Of a stretch of DNA of 23,754 bases, positions 13,994 to 21,880 are shown piece after piece. Under the pieces are notes generated by a model. The model was not told the DNA's origin. It saw nothing but the letters and a program-made list of their open reading frames with translations, and did no database searches. Numbering within the stretch: position 1 is the stretch's first letter; each line of letters starts with the position of its first letter. A program made the position numbers and the translations under genes. The DNA is from TA-21 sp035620895 (GTDB lineage Archaea; Thermoproteota; Nitrososphaeria; Nitrososphaerales; Nitrososphaeraceae): positions 1 through 23,754 of the forward strand of contig DASPFY010000007.1 in the NCBI GenBank assembly GCA_035620895.1, read 5' to 3'.

Positions 13994-14524
13994 TTACTCA
14001 ACCTTTATTTCTTTGGATTTTGACTTTATAGGTTTTTTGAACTGTATCTTTAGTTCTAATACTCCGTTTATGTAGCTGGCCTTTGTAGAATCAGCGTCTA
14101 GTTCATTATCGACTGGGAGCTCTGTATGATATTTCTTGTTCCCTTTTTCAGCGTGTATGGTTACCAATCCTTCTTCCATTGTCACCTTTACGTCTTCCTT
14201 TGTTATACCGGGCATCTCTGCTGTTATTACCAGTATGTTCTCTTTTTCATTTATTGAGGTATCTACAAGTGGCTGACGGATTGCACTTTGTTCTATCAAT
14301 CCTTTCTGAGAAGGCATGACATTTCCAAATTCTCGTATGTGAGGTTTACCCTCAGGTCCGACAGTGATTTGGTATCCATAAAAGTAAGGTTGTGTCTGTG
14401 AGCCGGCAATACCAGTTTCGGTTACTGTCTTGAACATTCTGTTCAGCATATCTTCTGCATCTGAAAATTCCTTATCTATCTGTTCAAAAAATCTATCTCT
14501 AAATCCCCATGGATCTTTCCACAA
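13994..14524 (-). CDS. hsp20: small heat-shock protein, Hsp20 family
   Basis: The 176-residue protein has an alpha-crystallin domain from about residue 85 to 165: PLVDTSINEKENILVITAEMPG, ITKEDVKVTMEEGLVTIHAE, ELPVDNELDAD and the family hallmark NGVLELKI. A C-terminal I-x-V motif (Ile-173, Val-175) should dock into neighbouring dimers to build oligomers. The N-terminal 80 residues contain the Trp/Phe-rich segment and a Gln/Pro-rich linker. It starts at TTG 14524; an in-frame TGA lies just upstream and an AGGTGAT ribosome-binding site sits 8 bases before the TTG, which decides the start. It works as an ATP-independent chaperone in the cytoplasm. Confidence 0.92.
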   Translation of the reverse strand: MWKDPWGFRDRFFEQIDKEFSDAEDMLNRMFKTVTETGIAGSQTQPYFYGYQITVGPEGKPHIREFGNVMPSQKGLIEQSAIRQPLVDTSINEKENILVITAEMPGITKEDVKVTMEEGLVTIHAEKGNKKYHTELPVDNELDADSTKASYINGVLELKIQFKKPIKSKSKEIKVE

Positions 14525-14532
14525 TTTTGCAT

Positions 14533-14572
14533 ATCACCTGACATTATGTAATGTGTATTACAATATATATAT
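14533..14572 (-). promoter_or_regulatory. hsp20 promoter: TATA box, overlapping palindromes, strong Shine-Dalgarno
   Basis: On the minus strand, a TATATATA-type box (14564-14571) is followed by two overlapping perfect inverted repeats: TGTAAT-GTGT-ATTACA (14547-14562) and ACATTA-TG-TAATGT (14541-14554). Then comes AGGTGAT (14533-14539), matching the archaeal anti-Shine-Dalgarno, 8 bases before the TTG start. The repeats lie between the TATA box and the predicted start site near 14540, the usual place for an archaeal repressor operator. The regulator is unknown. Confidence 0.5.
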
Positions 14573-14808
14573 TTTTCTTTATAAAAGACTTGTGAGTTAC
14601 AAATATTGCGATAAATTTTGGACTTTCTCATCAGGGTATTCTACGTGACGAATGGATGGGCAACTTTACCACACAGTACTATTTTACGATTGAAAAAGAG
14701 ATAGAAATAAGACAACTGGTTTGATGGAGAAATTATAGCTGGATTTCAGAATAATAATTGTAGGCTCACTCGACCCTTCAATTTTTGAAGATGCATTCTG
14801 GATTGGTG

Positions 14809-15150
14809 CTAGAGAGGCCCTATTGCTGTGGGCAATAAGCTGCTTATTGCAGTTGTGATAATCCAAACGATCACTGCCACAATCAAGGCTTTTAGCCAAC
14901 CCATTCTATAGATAGATTTTAGGGCCAATAACCAGGCTATTCCCCCCAAAACTGCAGAAAGAAAACCATTTCCCAGTAGAATATATGCGGTGCCATATAC
15001 TATCGAACCTATAATTGCAGTAAATATGGCTAATTTTATGCTTCTTCTATGTCCTAAAAGGAATGTAATTAGATAAATTACCACAGTAGAAATTAGCAAT
15101 CCTACAAGAAAGAAAATGATTGAATTAGCATCAAGATTTTCTAATGCCAT
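14809..15150 (-). CDS. small multi-pass membrane protein
   Basis: The 113-residue protein is almost wholly hydrophobic, with four predicted membrane segments: about residues 11-31 (IIFFLVGLLISTVVIYLITF), 38-57, 62-78 and 86-104. Short basic loops such as GHRRSIK and YRMGW are the likely cytoplasmic sides. No family was recognised; it may be related to small DUF-type integral membrane proteins. It is divergent from Dps, whose ATG is 81 bases away. The end of the gene is fixed by its stop at 14809; a frame in the same stretch on the plus strand is treated as chance. Confidence 0.65.
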   Translation of the reverse strand: MALENLDANSIIFFLVGLLISTVVIYLITFLLGHRRSIKLAIFTAIIGSIVYGTAYILLGNGFLSAVLGGIAWLLALKSIYRMGWLKALIVAVIVWIITTAISSLLPTAIGPL

Positions 15151-15204
15151 TGATATCAGAGTGTATAAAATAGCCTAAATAAAAGATTTGATTGTTTCAA
15201 CCGA

Positions 15205-15212
15205 TTTATACT
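15205..15212 (+). promoter_or_regulatory. TATA-like box of the Dps gene
   Basis: TTTATACT is centred about 24 bases before ATG 15232, predicting a leaderless transcript. No clear repressor palindrome is seen beside it. Confidence 0.4.
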
Positions 15213-15231
15213 TTGTAAGCCAATTAATTAT

Positions 15232-15735
15232 ATGAATAAGTCCAAATCAAAAACAGTAAATATTTTAGACATAGACACAGGAATTCCTCGTGAGAATTTA
15301 AAAAAGATTGCCAATATCTTGAATGACGATTTGGCAGATGAATATGTTCTCTTGACAAAGACAAGAAATTACCATTGGAATGTAGAGGATCCAAGATTCA
15401 ATGATCTCCACAAGTTTTTTGAAGAACAGTATGAATTGATATCAGCTTCAATTGATGAAATAGCCGAAAGAGTAAGGGCTGTTGGTGGCAAGACTAGGGC
15501 TACCTTAAAAGAATTCATAAATTCTTCCCAAATCGGGGAAGATGTCGGTTCATATCCTGAGGCAGATACTATGTTAGGGAACCTATTATCAGACCATGAG
15601 ACCATAATCAAGACGCTTAGAAAAAATGTCAAGGAGTGTCAAGACCTAAACGATGAAGCTACCGCTAACTTTCTAACGGAAAAAATGGAAGAACATGAAA
15701 AAATGGCGTGGATGTTGAGATCCTTCATAGTCTAG
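15232..15735 (+). CDS. dps: Dps-family DNA-protection ferritin
   Basis: The 167-residue protein is a full-length Dps. The inter-subunit ferroxidase residues are present: His-48 in NYHWNVEDPRF, His-60 and Glu-64 in LHKFFEEQY, Asp-75 and Glu-79 in SIDEIAER, matching His51, His63, Asp67, Asp78 and Glu82 of E. coli Dps in spacing. The N-terminus has several Lys (NKSKSKT), which may bind DNA. It would oxidise ferrous iron with peroxide and store it in a dodecamer, protecting DNA. It is a single gene, divergent from a small membrane protein. Confidence 0.93.
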   Translation: MNKSKSKTVNILDIDTGIPRENLKKIANILNDDLADEYVLLTKTRNYHWNVEDPRFNDLHKFFEEQYELISASIDEIAERVRAVGGKTRATLKEFINSSQIGEDVGSYPEADTMLGNLLSDHETIIKTLRKNVKECQDLNDEATANFLTEKMEEHEKMAWMLRSFIV

Positions 15736-15984
15736 CCTATACGACACCAATGCCATATTAGTATCTATCAAACTCCAGTGCTTCCACCTTACTTTTTAGT
15801 TCATCGTGTAAATTTCATTAGCAATTTTCAGATGTCATATCTCATTATTAGTAAATTGTAGTGAAACTTATCTTTATCTGACTTACATATTTTTTTGTTA
15901 ATCAAAATTAGAAATTGTATGGGCTTGATGAATAGTTGTATTAGAAAAGATAAAATGAGTGAAAGCTGACCTGGTAGAGGTTAG

Positions 15985-17379
15985 CTAATTTAGGGAAGCA
16001 AATGGATCCCTTGGGTTTGTATTAATCGGCTTCTCGTCCGAGTCAGACACGTCATCATTGTCCATTGTTCCCATTAAGTCATGAATATTTGATTTATCCG
16101 CATTGTCACTTTGAAATGATGAATATTTTTGCTTGTCACTTAAATCTACTTTTTCTTCACTTAGTGATATTGGTTTGTCATCAGTAGGTGGATTATTGTC
16201 AAGGTTTATTGTAATTGCTGGTTTGTCTTCTGTTACTTCTTGTTGTGCTAGTGGTTTAGCTTTAGTATCAGTTGGAGCTTCTTCGTCAAGTTTGAAGGTA
16301 ATAGATGGTTTGTCTTCTGTTACTTCTTGTTGTGCTAGTGGTTTAGCTTTAGTTAGCTGCTCGTCTGAAACTAGTTTTACGTTAGTATCACTAGACGTGT
16401 CATCACTAATCCGTTCAATTACTGCCTTCTTTGTAGTCTTTACTATATTAAAATGATCCATTGTAGATCCATCAATAGCAACGAATTTAGCATCCAATTT
16501 ATTTTCTGAAAAGTGCATGTCAATAATCCCGAATTTTGAATCCTGCTGATATGCCATAAAAGAAGATTGGCCCCCCAGATCATGTTTTAATTCCCCACCT
16601 CCGGTGCCAACTATAGTGAAAATTATCCCATCGGGATTCTTGTATTCTCCCTTACTAGTACTTGTTACAATTGGTTTTGTTGGAGACTCTTGATTAAAAT
16701 CTAATGGAAAGCTCCTCTGATAGTTACGTACATGAGCCTGCAGGACAATATCTACTCCATATTTATCAAATAGTGGATGATATGTTTTGGTCAATTCTAC
16801 GTCACCCGCACAGTCCGAAAGACCGCACTCGTTAGGTGATGAATAAAAAGGATGATGCATGGTTACTATGATCCATTTAGTCTCTGGGTTATTCGCTGCC
16901 TTCCTAAGATCGCTTGCTACAAAAGTATATTGCTCAGAGCCTACCTCGAATTCTTCTTCTGTTGCCATAGTCAAAACATGTATATTTTTAATGTCAAAAG
17001 AATAGAACTGTTTTGAAAGTCCATAATGATTGAGATACGAATCAGCCAGGCCATCATAATGATCATCATGATTGCCAATAGCGATTTTTGTGATTGAAGC
17101 CACTGGTTTTATAAGATTAACCCAGCAATCTTTTGTTTTCTCGCTAGAGTAATCTCCAAGTCCCAATACTAATTGAGGATTCATACTCTTTGCCATATTT
17201 ACTGCTTTTTGAGCGTCGGCAGTACAGTGCCAATCCCCAGATGCAACAATGCGTGTATCTGATGCTGCTAGACCTTTTTGTAAAAATGATCCAGATCCAG
17301 AATCAGTTACTAAGGCAAGTAACAACAATGAAATCAATGACACTACTAATTTTGCATGAATGTTTTGAATTTGAACCAA
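15985..17379 (-). CDS. secreted purple-acid-phosphatase-like metallophosphoesterase with repeat tail
   Basis: The 464-residue protein starts at TTG 17379 with a signal peptide (hydrophobic core about residues 11-25). The calcineurin-like motifs are in order: SGDWH (Asp-49, His-51), LGLGDY (Asp-76), IGNHDDH (Asn-103, His-104), TMHHP (His-175) and QAHVRNYQRS (His-216). The last motif is normally GHxH; here the second His is Arg-218 and the Gly is Ala. Since that His is usually a metal ligand, the metal site is altered or activity reduced. The tail (about 320-464) is acidic and repetitive, with two copies of a 29-residue unit. It is expected to act outside the cell on a phosphate ester. No operon partner is seen. 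Confidence 0.85.
   Translation of the reverse strand: MVQIQNIHAKLVVSLISLLLLALVTDSGSGSFLQKGLAASDTRIVASGDWHCTADAQKAVNMAKSMNPQLVLGLGDYSSEKTKDCWVNLIKPVASITKIAIGNHDDHYDGLADSYLNHYGLSKQFYSFDIKNIHVLTMATEEEFEVGSEQYTFVASDLRKAANNPETKWIIVTMHHPFYSSPNECGLSDCAGDVELTKTYHPLFDKYGVDIVLQAHVRNYQRSFPLDFNQESPTKPIVTSTSKGEYKNPDGIIFTIVGTGGGELKHDLGGQSSFMAYQQDSKFGIIDMHFSENKLDAKFVAIDGSTMDHFNIVKTTKKAVIERISDDTSSDTNVKLVSDEQLTKAKPLAQQEVTEDKPSITFKLDEEAPTDTKAKPLAQQEVTEDKPAITINLDNNPPTDDKPISLSEEKVDLSDKQKYSSFQSDNADKSNIHDLMGTMDNDDVSDSDEKPINTNPRDPFASLN
16219..16353. repeat. two perfect 48-bp direct repeats in the phosphoesterase tail
   Basis: Bases 16219-16266 and 16306-16353 are identical over 48 bp, 87 bp (29 codons) apart. They encode TKAKPLAQQEVTEDKP twice, each followed by a similar SITFKLD or AITINLD phrase. 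Base identity across both copies points to a recent duplication or conversion. The copy number could vary by slippage without shifting the frame. Confidence 0.9.
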
Positions 17380-17854
17380 TATCCTTAATCTGAATAATTT
17401 TGATATAATATTGACTTTAAGTAGTTCTTTACAATATTAGTATGAAAATTTCAAAAATTATTTTTCTAAATAAAAGTCCAATTCAATCTATTTTAGATAG
17501 TAGTATCTAAATTTTATACACGATTAGACGAAAATATGTTCTATAAAATTTTTACTGTCTATTTAGTTCAGTAAATATTGTCAGCATTCTCTCATGTGGT
17601 AAATAAATTAATTTGACAACAAATGAATAATTCGAATTGATAGTCTTGATGCTCTTTGCAACACATCGACTACTCAATGGATTCAATAGTAATGTTGAAT
17701 ATTAGAGTTTTATTGACAAAACAAAAGTGGAGTATCCAGTTCTCATTTGAAAATTTACAAAATTTTTGTTTTTGACTCCGATCAGTTCATCCTGCCAAAT
17801 TCCAAAAAATAAGAATAAAAATAATAAAGTACTTCACCTTATGGAATAATAAGC
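17380..17854. other. A+T-rich intergenic stretch
   Basis: No gene or RNA seen in these 475 bases. They should carry the divergent promoters of the phosphoesterase (minus) and the RTX-like protein (plus), but several TATA-like sequences are present and none stands out. Confidence 0.5.
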
Positions 17855-18385
17855 ATGAATGCTATCTTGTACGCAAGCATTATTGCAGTAGCTATGTTGT
17901 CAATTTTCAATTCACATATGCCTATATTTGCTACCGAACTCAACCTGACAGATTCGATGACAAATGATTTTGCCCAAAACATGAAATCCAAAATAAATAA
18001 CCTGGTCACAAATGCTCTGAATGATACAAGCAATGTCCTGAATTCTAGCCTGCTAATTAATGACTCCAATCAAACTTCAAACAATGTCTTCATATCCCAG
18101 AACATAGTTCAATCCATCATCAGAAGTAACGCTAGTAGTGGTAATGATAGTAGTTCCATAATTAAGGATAAAGTTACAACAACAAATGGAGTCTGTAATT
18201 CTGACAAAGCTGGTGGAAATGGTAACGATACACTATACTCTTCAGGTAATTGTAATGACATGCTGACGGGTGGCCTGGGCGCTGATAAATTTACATGTGG
18301 TGAAGGAAACGATACAATCAGAGATTATAATTCAAAAGAAGGTGATATTATTTTAGACCGGCAGAATTGTGAAGAAATATTGTAG
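17855..18385 (+). CDS. secreted RTX-like (hemolysin-type calcium-binding) protein
   Basis: The 176-residue protein has a signal peptide (about residues 1-27, ending PIFA). The middle is Asn/Ser-rich with many N-x-S/T sites, likely glycosylated. The C-terminal third has degenerate RTX nonapeptide-like units: GGNGNDTLYSSG, NDMLTGGLGADKF and GEGNDTIRDY, ending SKEGDIILD, with four Cys (114, 133, 148, 172). RTX units bind calcium in a beta-roll; such short proteins are common exoproteins of Nitrososphaerales. It has no enzyme domain. No type I secretion genes lie nearby; the signal peptide implies Sec export instead. Confidence 0.8.
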   Translation: MNAILYASIIAVAMLSIFNSHMPIFATELNLTDSMTNDFAQNMKSKINNLVTNALNDTSNVLNSSLLINDSNQTSNNVFISQNIVQSIIRSNASSGNDSSSIIKDKVTTTNGVCNSDKAGGNGNDTLYSSGNCNDMLTGGLGADKFTCGEGNDTIRDYNSKEGDIILDRQNCEEIL

Positions 18386-18475
18386 AAATTTCGATTTGTT
18401 TCCAGTTTAAGGTAAAGTGGGAGAGATTATGATTTACTATATGATCTGTGTAAACAACTGTAATTTCAATTCAAA

Positions 18476-19411
18476 TTATGTCTTTCTTGTCCCACTGAAG
18501 GAGACACCAAGAATTTGATTTCTTGTTATCCTAACAACTTCGAATATAAGACTCTTCACATCTCCAGCCGTGTTACCTAGTATCCTGACTACTATTCCCT
18601 GTCTTGTTGGAAGAATTGACACACCTCCAGATATCTTGTGTTCTAATTCATTGATCTTTTCTATAATCTCATGTTTGAGGCACTTCACATAAAGTTCTCT
18701 TGTGATGATATATACTGTGCCAACTACTTGAAACTTTCCCAATATACCTTCAACAGTTAAGTCTTCTTTCTTTGGTTCTAACTTTACAATGTCCCTGAAT
18801 CTGGGTTTGCGTAAATGATTCTGTGCGATAGTTTTAATGTAACAGATGTCGTATTCGAAGGCTTCACCACTTTCTACTCTGCCTGGAACTATCATTTCTG
18901 AATAGAGCATTGTCGCATTGTCATGAACACTCAATTCTACTTCTTGGTAAAATCTAGAATTATGAAAAGGTATTATCTGATCAGGTATGTACTCAATATA
19001 GCTTCCTTCTCCCACGTTGATATTGATCATCTGAGTTGCATAATTTTTTTCCATTTTGTAAATTCTAGTAGCTCCCTGTGTGGTAACATGAGCAAAAGCA
19101 TTGTTACCAAGTGTTATTTCAATACGATATCGATCACCTTGCAATATCCCCCCTGAAGGCGAAACGATATAAACATAAGCCATTGCAGGCAAACTCTCCT
19201 CCAAATACAAGGCACGTTGTATACAAAGAGGTACGTGACAATATTGTTCTCTAATAACGGTTTTTTCCGTATTAGTATCTCTTTCAAACTTTAGGCGCAA
19301 AATGCCGACTTGTCCGGAATTGCTAACCCCAGGATGATGAGGTTCTGCGGAATACGCCTCAATCTCTGGTGGAATATTTCGTGGAGTATAGTAGTCGATG
19401 GTCATTGTCAA
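18476..19411 (-). CDS. ureD: urease accessory protein UreD (UreH)
   Basis: The 311-residue protein matches UreD: LRLKFERDTNTEKTVIREQYCHVPLCIQRALYLEE, then YIVSPSGGILQGDRYRIEI, AHVTTQGATRIYKME, GSYIEYIPDQIIPFHNSRFYQ and FEYDICY. UreD is the scaffold that binds apo-urease and, with UreF and UreG, guides nickel into the active site. The start is TTG 19411, whose TTGA overlaps the stop of a 30-codon frame; ATG 19405 two codons on is an equally good start. It is the last gene of ureEFGD; the gap to ureG (103 bases) holds that small frame. Confidence 0.92.
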   Translation of the reverse strand: MTMTIDYYTPRNIPPEIEAYSAEPHHPGVSNSGQVGILRLKFERDTNTEKTVIREQYCHVPLCIQRALYLEESLPAMAYVYIVSPSGGILQGDRYRIEITLGNNAFAHVTTQGATRIYKMEKNYATQMININVGEGSYIEYIPDQIIPFHNSRFYQEVELSVHDNATMLYSEMIVPGRVESGEAFEYDICYIKTIAQNHLRKPRFRDIVKLEPKKEDLTVEGILGKFQVVGTVYIITRELYVKCLKHEIIEKINELEHKISGGVSILPTRQGIVVRILGNTAGDVKSLIFEVVRITRNQILGVSFSGTRKT

Positions 19412-19500
19412 TCTTGGCTCAAGACTTTTTGCAACCCTTTCAGTGTTTTTAATGCGGAGTCCATTTCTATAATCCTTCTGCTATTAGCATGGTGCACCAT
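19408..19500 (-). CDS. possible 30-aa micro-gene between ureG and ureD
   Basis: A frame from ATG 19500 to TGA 19408 encodes MVHHANSRRIIEMDSALKTL and ten more residues. It begins 14 bases after the ureG stop and its TGA overlaps the TTG start of ureD (TTGA), a typical coupling junction. The peptide is charged and helical, with His-3 and His-4 next to each other. It could be a real micro-protein or just a leader that couples UreD translation. No homologue is known to me. Confidence 0.35.
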   Translation of the reverse strand: MVHHANSRRIIEMDSALKTLKGLQKVLSQD

Positions 19501-19514
19501 CAACCTAGTTATGG

Positions 19515-20171
19515 TCAGTTATTTACCAGTGTTTTAGGTGAAGCCTCGAAAAGAAGATCCCTTATGATATAAGAGACGACAATATCCACTCCTTGGCCTG
19601 TTTTAGAATTGACAAAAACTGTTGGTTTTTTATTTCGAACAATCTTTGCATCTCGCTCCATTATCTTTAGATCGGCCCCTACATAGGGAGCGATATCTAT
19701 CTTGTTTATTACGAGAAGATCACAGTTCTCTATTCCCAGTCCTCTTTTCCTAGGATACTTGTCACCACCTGTTACATCGATGATGTAAATGAAATAGTCA
19801 GCCAGAGCCGGACTAAAAGTTGTTGTAATGTTGTCCCCTCCGCTCTCTATCAGAATTAAATCAAGATAATTGTATTTTGATTCCATTTCTTCTACTACAG
19901 ATAGATTTATTGATGGATCTTCCCTCACAGCAGTATGGGGGCATCCCCCTGTGGCAACTCCTATTACTAATTCTTCAGGTACAAGTCCCTTTTCTGTTGC
20001 AAGATTTTGCCTCATCCTGTCAGCATCTTCTTTTGAGACGACGTCATTGGAAATTATTCCTGCTTTGTAACCCTTTGCAGAAAGTAGAGGAACAATCTGC
20101 TCTATTAGCATAGTTTTACCCGACCCGACAGGACCACCAATTCCAACGCGAGGGATTCGATTAGAAGACAT
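19515..20171 (-). CDS. ureG: urease accessory GTPase UreG
   Basis: The 218-residue protein is a full UreG. The P-loop is GGPVGSGKT (residues 12-20), the metal-binding Cys-Pro-His motif is Cys-77 to His-79 in TGGCPHTAVRED, the switch motif is IESGGDN (108-114) and the G4 motif is NKID (156-159). UreG dimers bind nickel at CPH and, on GTP hydrolysis, deliver it to urease through UreF and UreD. It sits directly after ureF (19 bases) in the ureEFGD cluster. Confidence 0.97.
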   Translation of the reverse strand: MSSNRIPRVGIGGPVGSGKTMLIEQIVPLLSAKGYKAGIISNDVVSKEDADRMRQNLATEKGLVPEELVIGVATGGCPHTAVREDPSINLSVVEEMESKYNYLDLILIESGGDNITTTFSPALADYFIYIIDVTGGDKYPRKRGLGIENCDLLVINKIDIAPYVGADLKIMERDAKIVRNKKPTVFVNSKTGQGVDIVVSYIIRDLLFEASPKTLVNN

Positions 20172-20190
20172 AACAAAATTTAGACAATTT

Positions 20191-20889
20191 TTATGTAATA
20201 AACATTTTTGAGGCCATCATTTCATGTTTCATTTGCAGAATATCCAGACCTGGTGCAAATTGCCACATATTTGAAATTGGTCTTTCGATATTCTTCATGA
20301 TGGTTTCCAAAATGACAGGTCTTAGTTCATGAATTATTTGCTGACTCTCAAGATGCTGAAGTATACCTAGTCTCAAAGCAGCTCCTATAACGCTTACTGT
20401 GAATCCATACACTAGTATCAATCCAGCTTTATTCTTTGGTATATCAAGTGACCACGTCGCTACTCCAAGTGATATAGGATAAACTCCTGTCGCGTTACCA
20501 TTTCTGATAGCGTTTTGATAATCACTTAAAACTTTCTTGTACTTTGTGAAGAAGCTAACACATTTCAGTAATTGATTGCCCGACCTCACAGAAGCACTTC
20601 GTGTCTCCTCTACCATTCTCATAAAATACAGAGATTTATCCGCGGTAAGGAGAGAAACAAAATCCCTTTTCCTGCAAGACTCATATGCATTACCCAAAGC
20701 TGTACAATCGGACGGTCCTATTACCTGTCTTAAGTGAATAGTAATAAATCTAGAAATATCCTTCCTCTTTAATTTCTTTATTTGTGACAATGATTCCAGC
20801 CCGTTGGATGTTGCGTATAGTCCTGTTGGAAAAAAAGAGTCAGACATCTGCAATAAACTGATGTCAACTCTATCTATATCAGTGTCCAT
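20191..20889 (-). CDS. ureF: urease accessory protein UreF
   Basis: The all-helical protein has the UreF N-terminal phrase LLQMSDSFFPTGLYATSNGLE, then VIGPSDCTALGNAYESC and SASVRSGNQLLKC, and a C-terminal FAPGLDILQMKHE. I chose ATG 20889 (MDTDIDRVDISLLQ, 232 residues), which overlaps ureE by 11 bases; the earlier ATG 20916 would add nine residues and overlap by 38. UreF acts with UreD as the GTPase-activating platform for UreG during nickel insertion. The family is low in conservation but the context makes the call safe. Confidence 0.92.
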   Translation of the reverse strand: MDTDIDRVDISLLQMSDSFFPTGLYATSNGLESLSQIKKLKRKDISRFITIHLRQVIGPSDCTALGNAYESCRKRDFVSLLTADKSLYFMRMVEETRSASVRSGNQLLKCVSFFTKYKKVLSDYQNAIRNGNATGVYPISLGVATWSLDIPKNKAGLILVYGFTVSVIGAALRLGILQHLESQQIIHELRPVILETIMKNIERPISNMWQFAPGLDILQMKHEMMASKMFIT

Positions 20890-21394
20890 GAATATCATAA
20901 CCTGATTCGGGTTCAAAAATTATGTTATCACTCTTAATATCAATATTATCTATTAAATTAGAAAGTAGCTTTTGGAACAATTCAATCTCAGATTCGGATT
21001 GTATAGGAAAATATATTTTATTGTTTGTAATCTTTATCGGTCTATGCATATTCCCTATAGTATGACCAAGTTTGATTGCCGTTTCCAATATTTGTTCAGT
21101 TGATATGTTACCTTTTAAAGAAATCTCAGCGACATGTTCGGGAACCTGTTTTGCTATTACCATTTTGTCATCTGTCAATAATACTACGTCACCATCATTA
21201 ATATGGGAACCACGTGTCATGATAAGAGCTAAATCCGTTCCTTTATTAGATACTTTCCTTATTCTAGTTCTTTCAGATTCAAGTCGAGTGATTTCAATTT
21301 TCTCAACATGATCACTTTTCAACATATCATGATACTTTTCTTTAAGATGTGAATCAGAATTGATGTTCCCCATTATCTTATCAATAAGAATCAT
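20879..21394 (-). CDS. ureE: urease accessory nickel chaperone UreE
   Basis: The protein starts MILIDKIMGNINSD from ATG 21394 (171 residues), the usual UreE N-terminus; ATG 21418 would add eight residues (MTRDTCKT). It has the UreE peptide-binding-like N-domain (SHINDGDVVLLTDDKMVIA) and the metal-binding domain with TAIKLGHTIGNMHRPIKI, where the conserved His-x-x-G-N-x-H pattern lies. The tail ends GYDIHGH with only two His, unlike the long His-rich tails of some bacteria. UreE carries nickel to UreG. It is first in the cluster; the promoter should be in the 462-base gap to its right. Confidence 0.9.
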   Translation of the reverse strand: MILIDKIMGNINSDSHLKEKYHDMLKSDHVEKIEITRLESERTRIRKVSNKGTDLALIMTRGSHINDGDVVLLTDDKMVIAKQVPEHVAEISLKGNISTEQILETAIKLGHTIGNMHRPIKITNNKIYFPIQSESEIELFQKLLSNLIDNIDIKSDNIIFEPESGYDIHGH

Positions 21395-21418
21395 AGTCTT
21401 ACAAGTATCCCTAGTCAT

Positions 21419-21880
21419 ACAATCGCTTGCTGATAGTTATGTTTTTTCTTTATCATTATGCCTTTCTCACCGCGTCTAACTTCTATGCATAGTCAATTGT
21501 CTTAAGGTTTGTAGTTTCCTCTAATTACCATCAAAAATCATACTCTTCGTCGACCTGGAAACACAGTCGCCGCGGACAGCTGTGAAATATGAATAGAGCT
21601 TATTCAAGGTATACCAGGCTAGCTAAAATCAGGGAACCAATACACATACAATCTACATATCATATCAGTACTGATGCCCCAAGCTATTTTAAATTTACAA
21701 GAGCATTACTATGTCTAAGTCTGTACTTAGAAGTCTTTATCATTCTCTTAGATCCCCGATCGAAAATAATCCAATAATAGGGAACAAAAGTTTAAGGCAT
21801 CATCTTATAACTCCAGCGTAGAACGTATGTAAGGACAAATTTATTGCTAATTTGATAATTTTGAATTCTTTCTGGAATCT
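21419..21880. other. divergent ureE / nickel-transporter intergenic region
   Basis: No convincing gene. A 62-codon plus-strand frame at 21589-21777 has no family match, an odd composition and no promoter, and is left out. At about 21563-21583 a locally G+C-rich stretch holds CACAG and CTGTG arms around a 13-base loop. Divergent promoters for ureE and the transporter are expected here, making it a possible site for nickel-responsive control, but no certain operator is visible. Confidence 0.4.

Noticed and set aside
14739..14858. Plus-strand frame with a phrase like FTR1 iron permeases (FEDAFWIGAREALLLW)
   Set aside because: Only 39 codons, starts at CTG after a TAG, and overlaps the end of the clear minus-strand membrane protein. 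The likeness rests on a few residues.
21403..21418. GTAT-N8-ATAC partial palindrome resembling a NikR half-site pair
   Set aside because: The symmetry is incomplete, the spacer is too short for the known NikR operator and it overlaps the ureE start region, so it is probably accidental.
21589..21777. 62-codon frame in the ureE / nickel-permease gap
   Set aside because: No family match, no promoter or ribosome-binding site and composition unlike nearby genes; it looks like chance.
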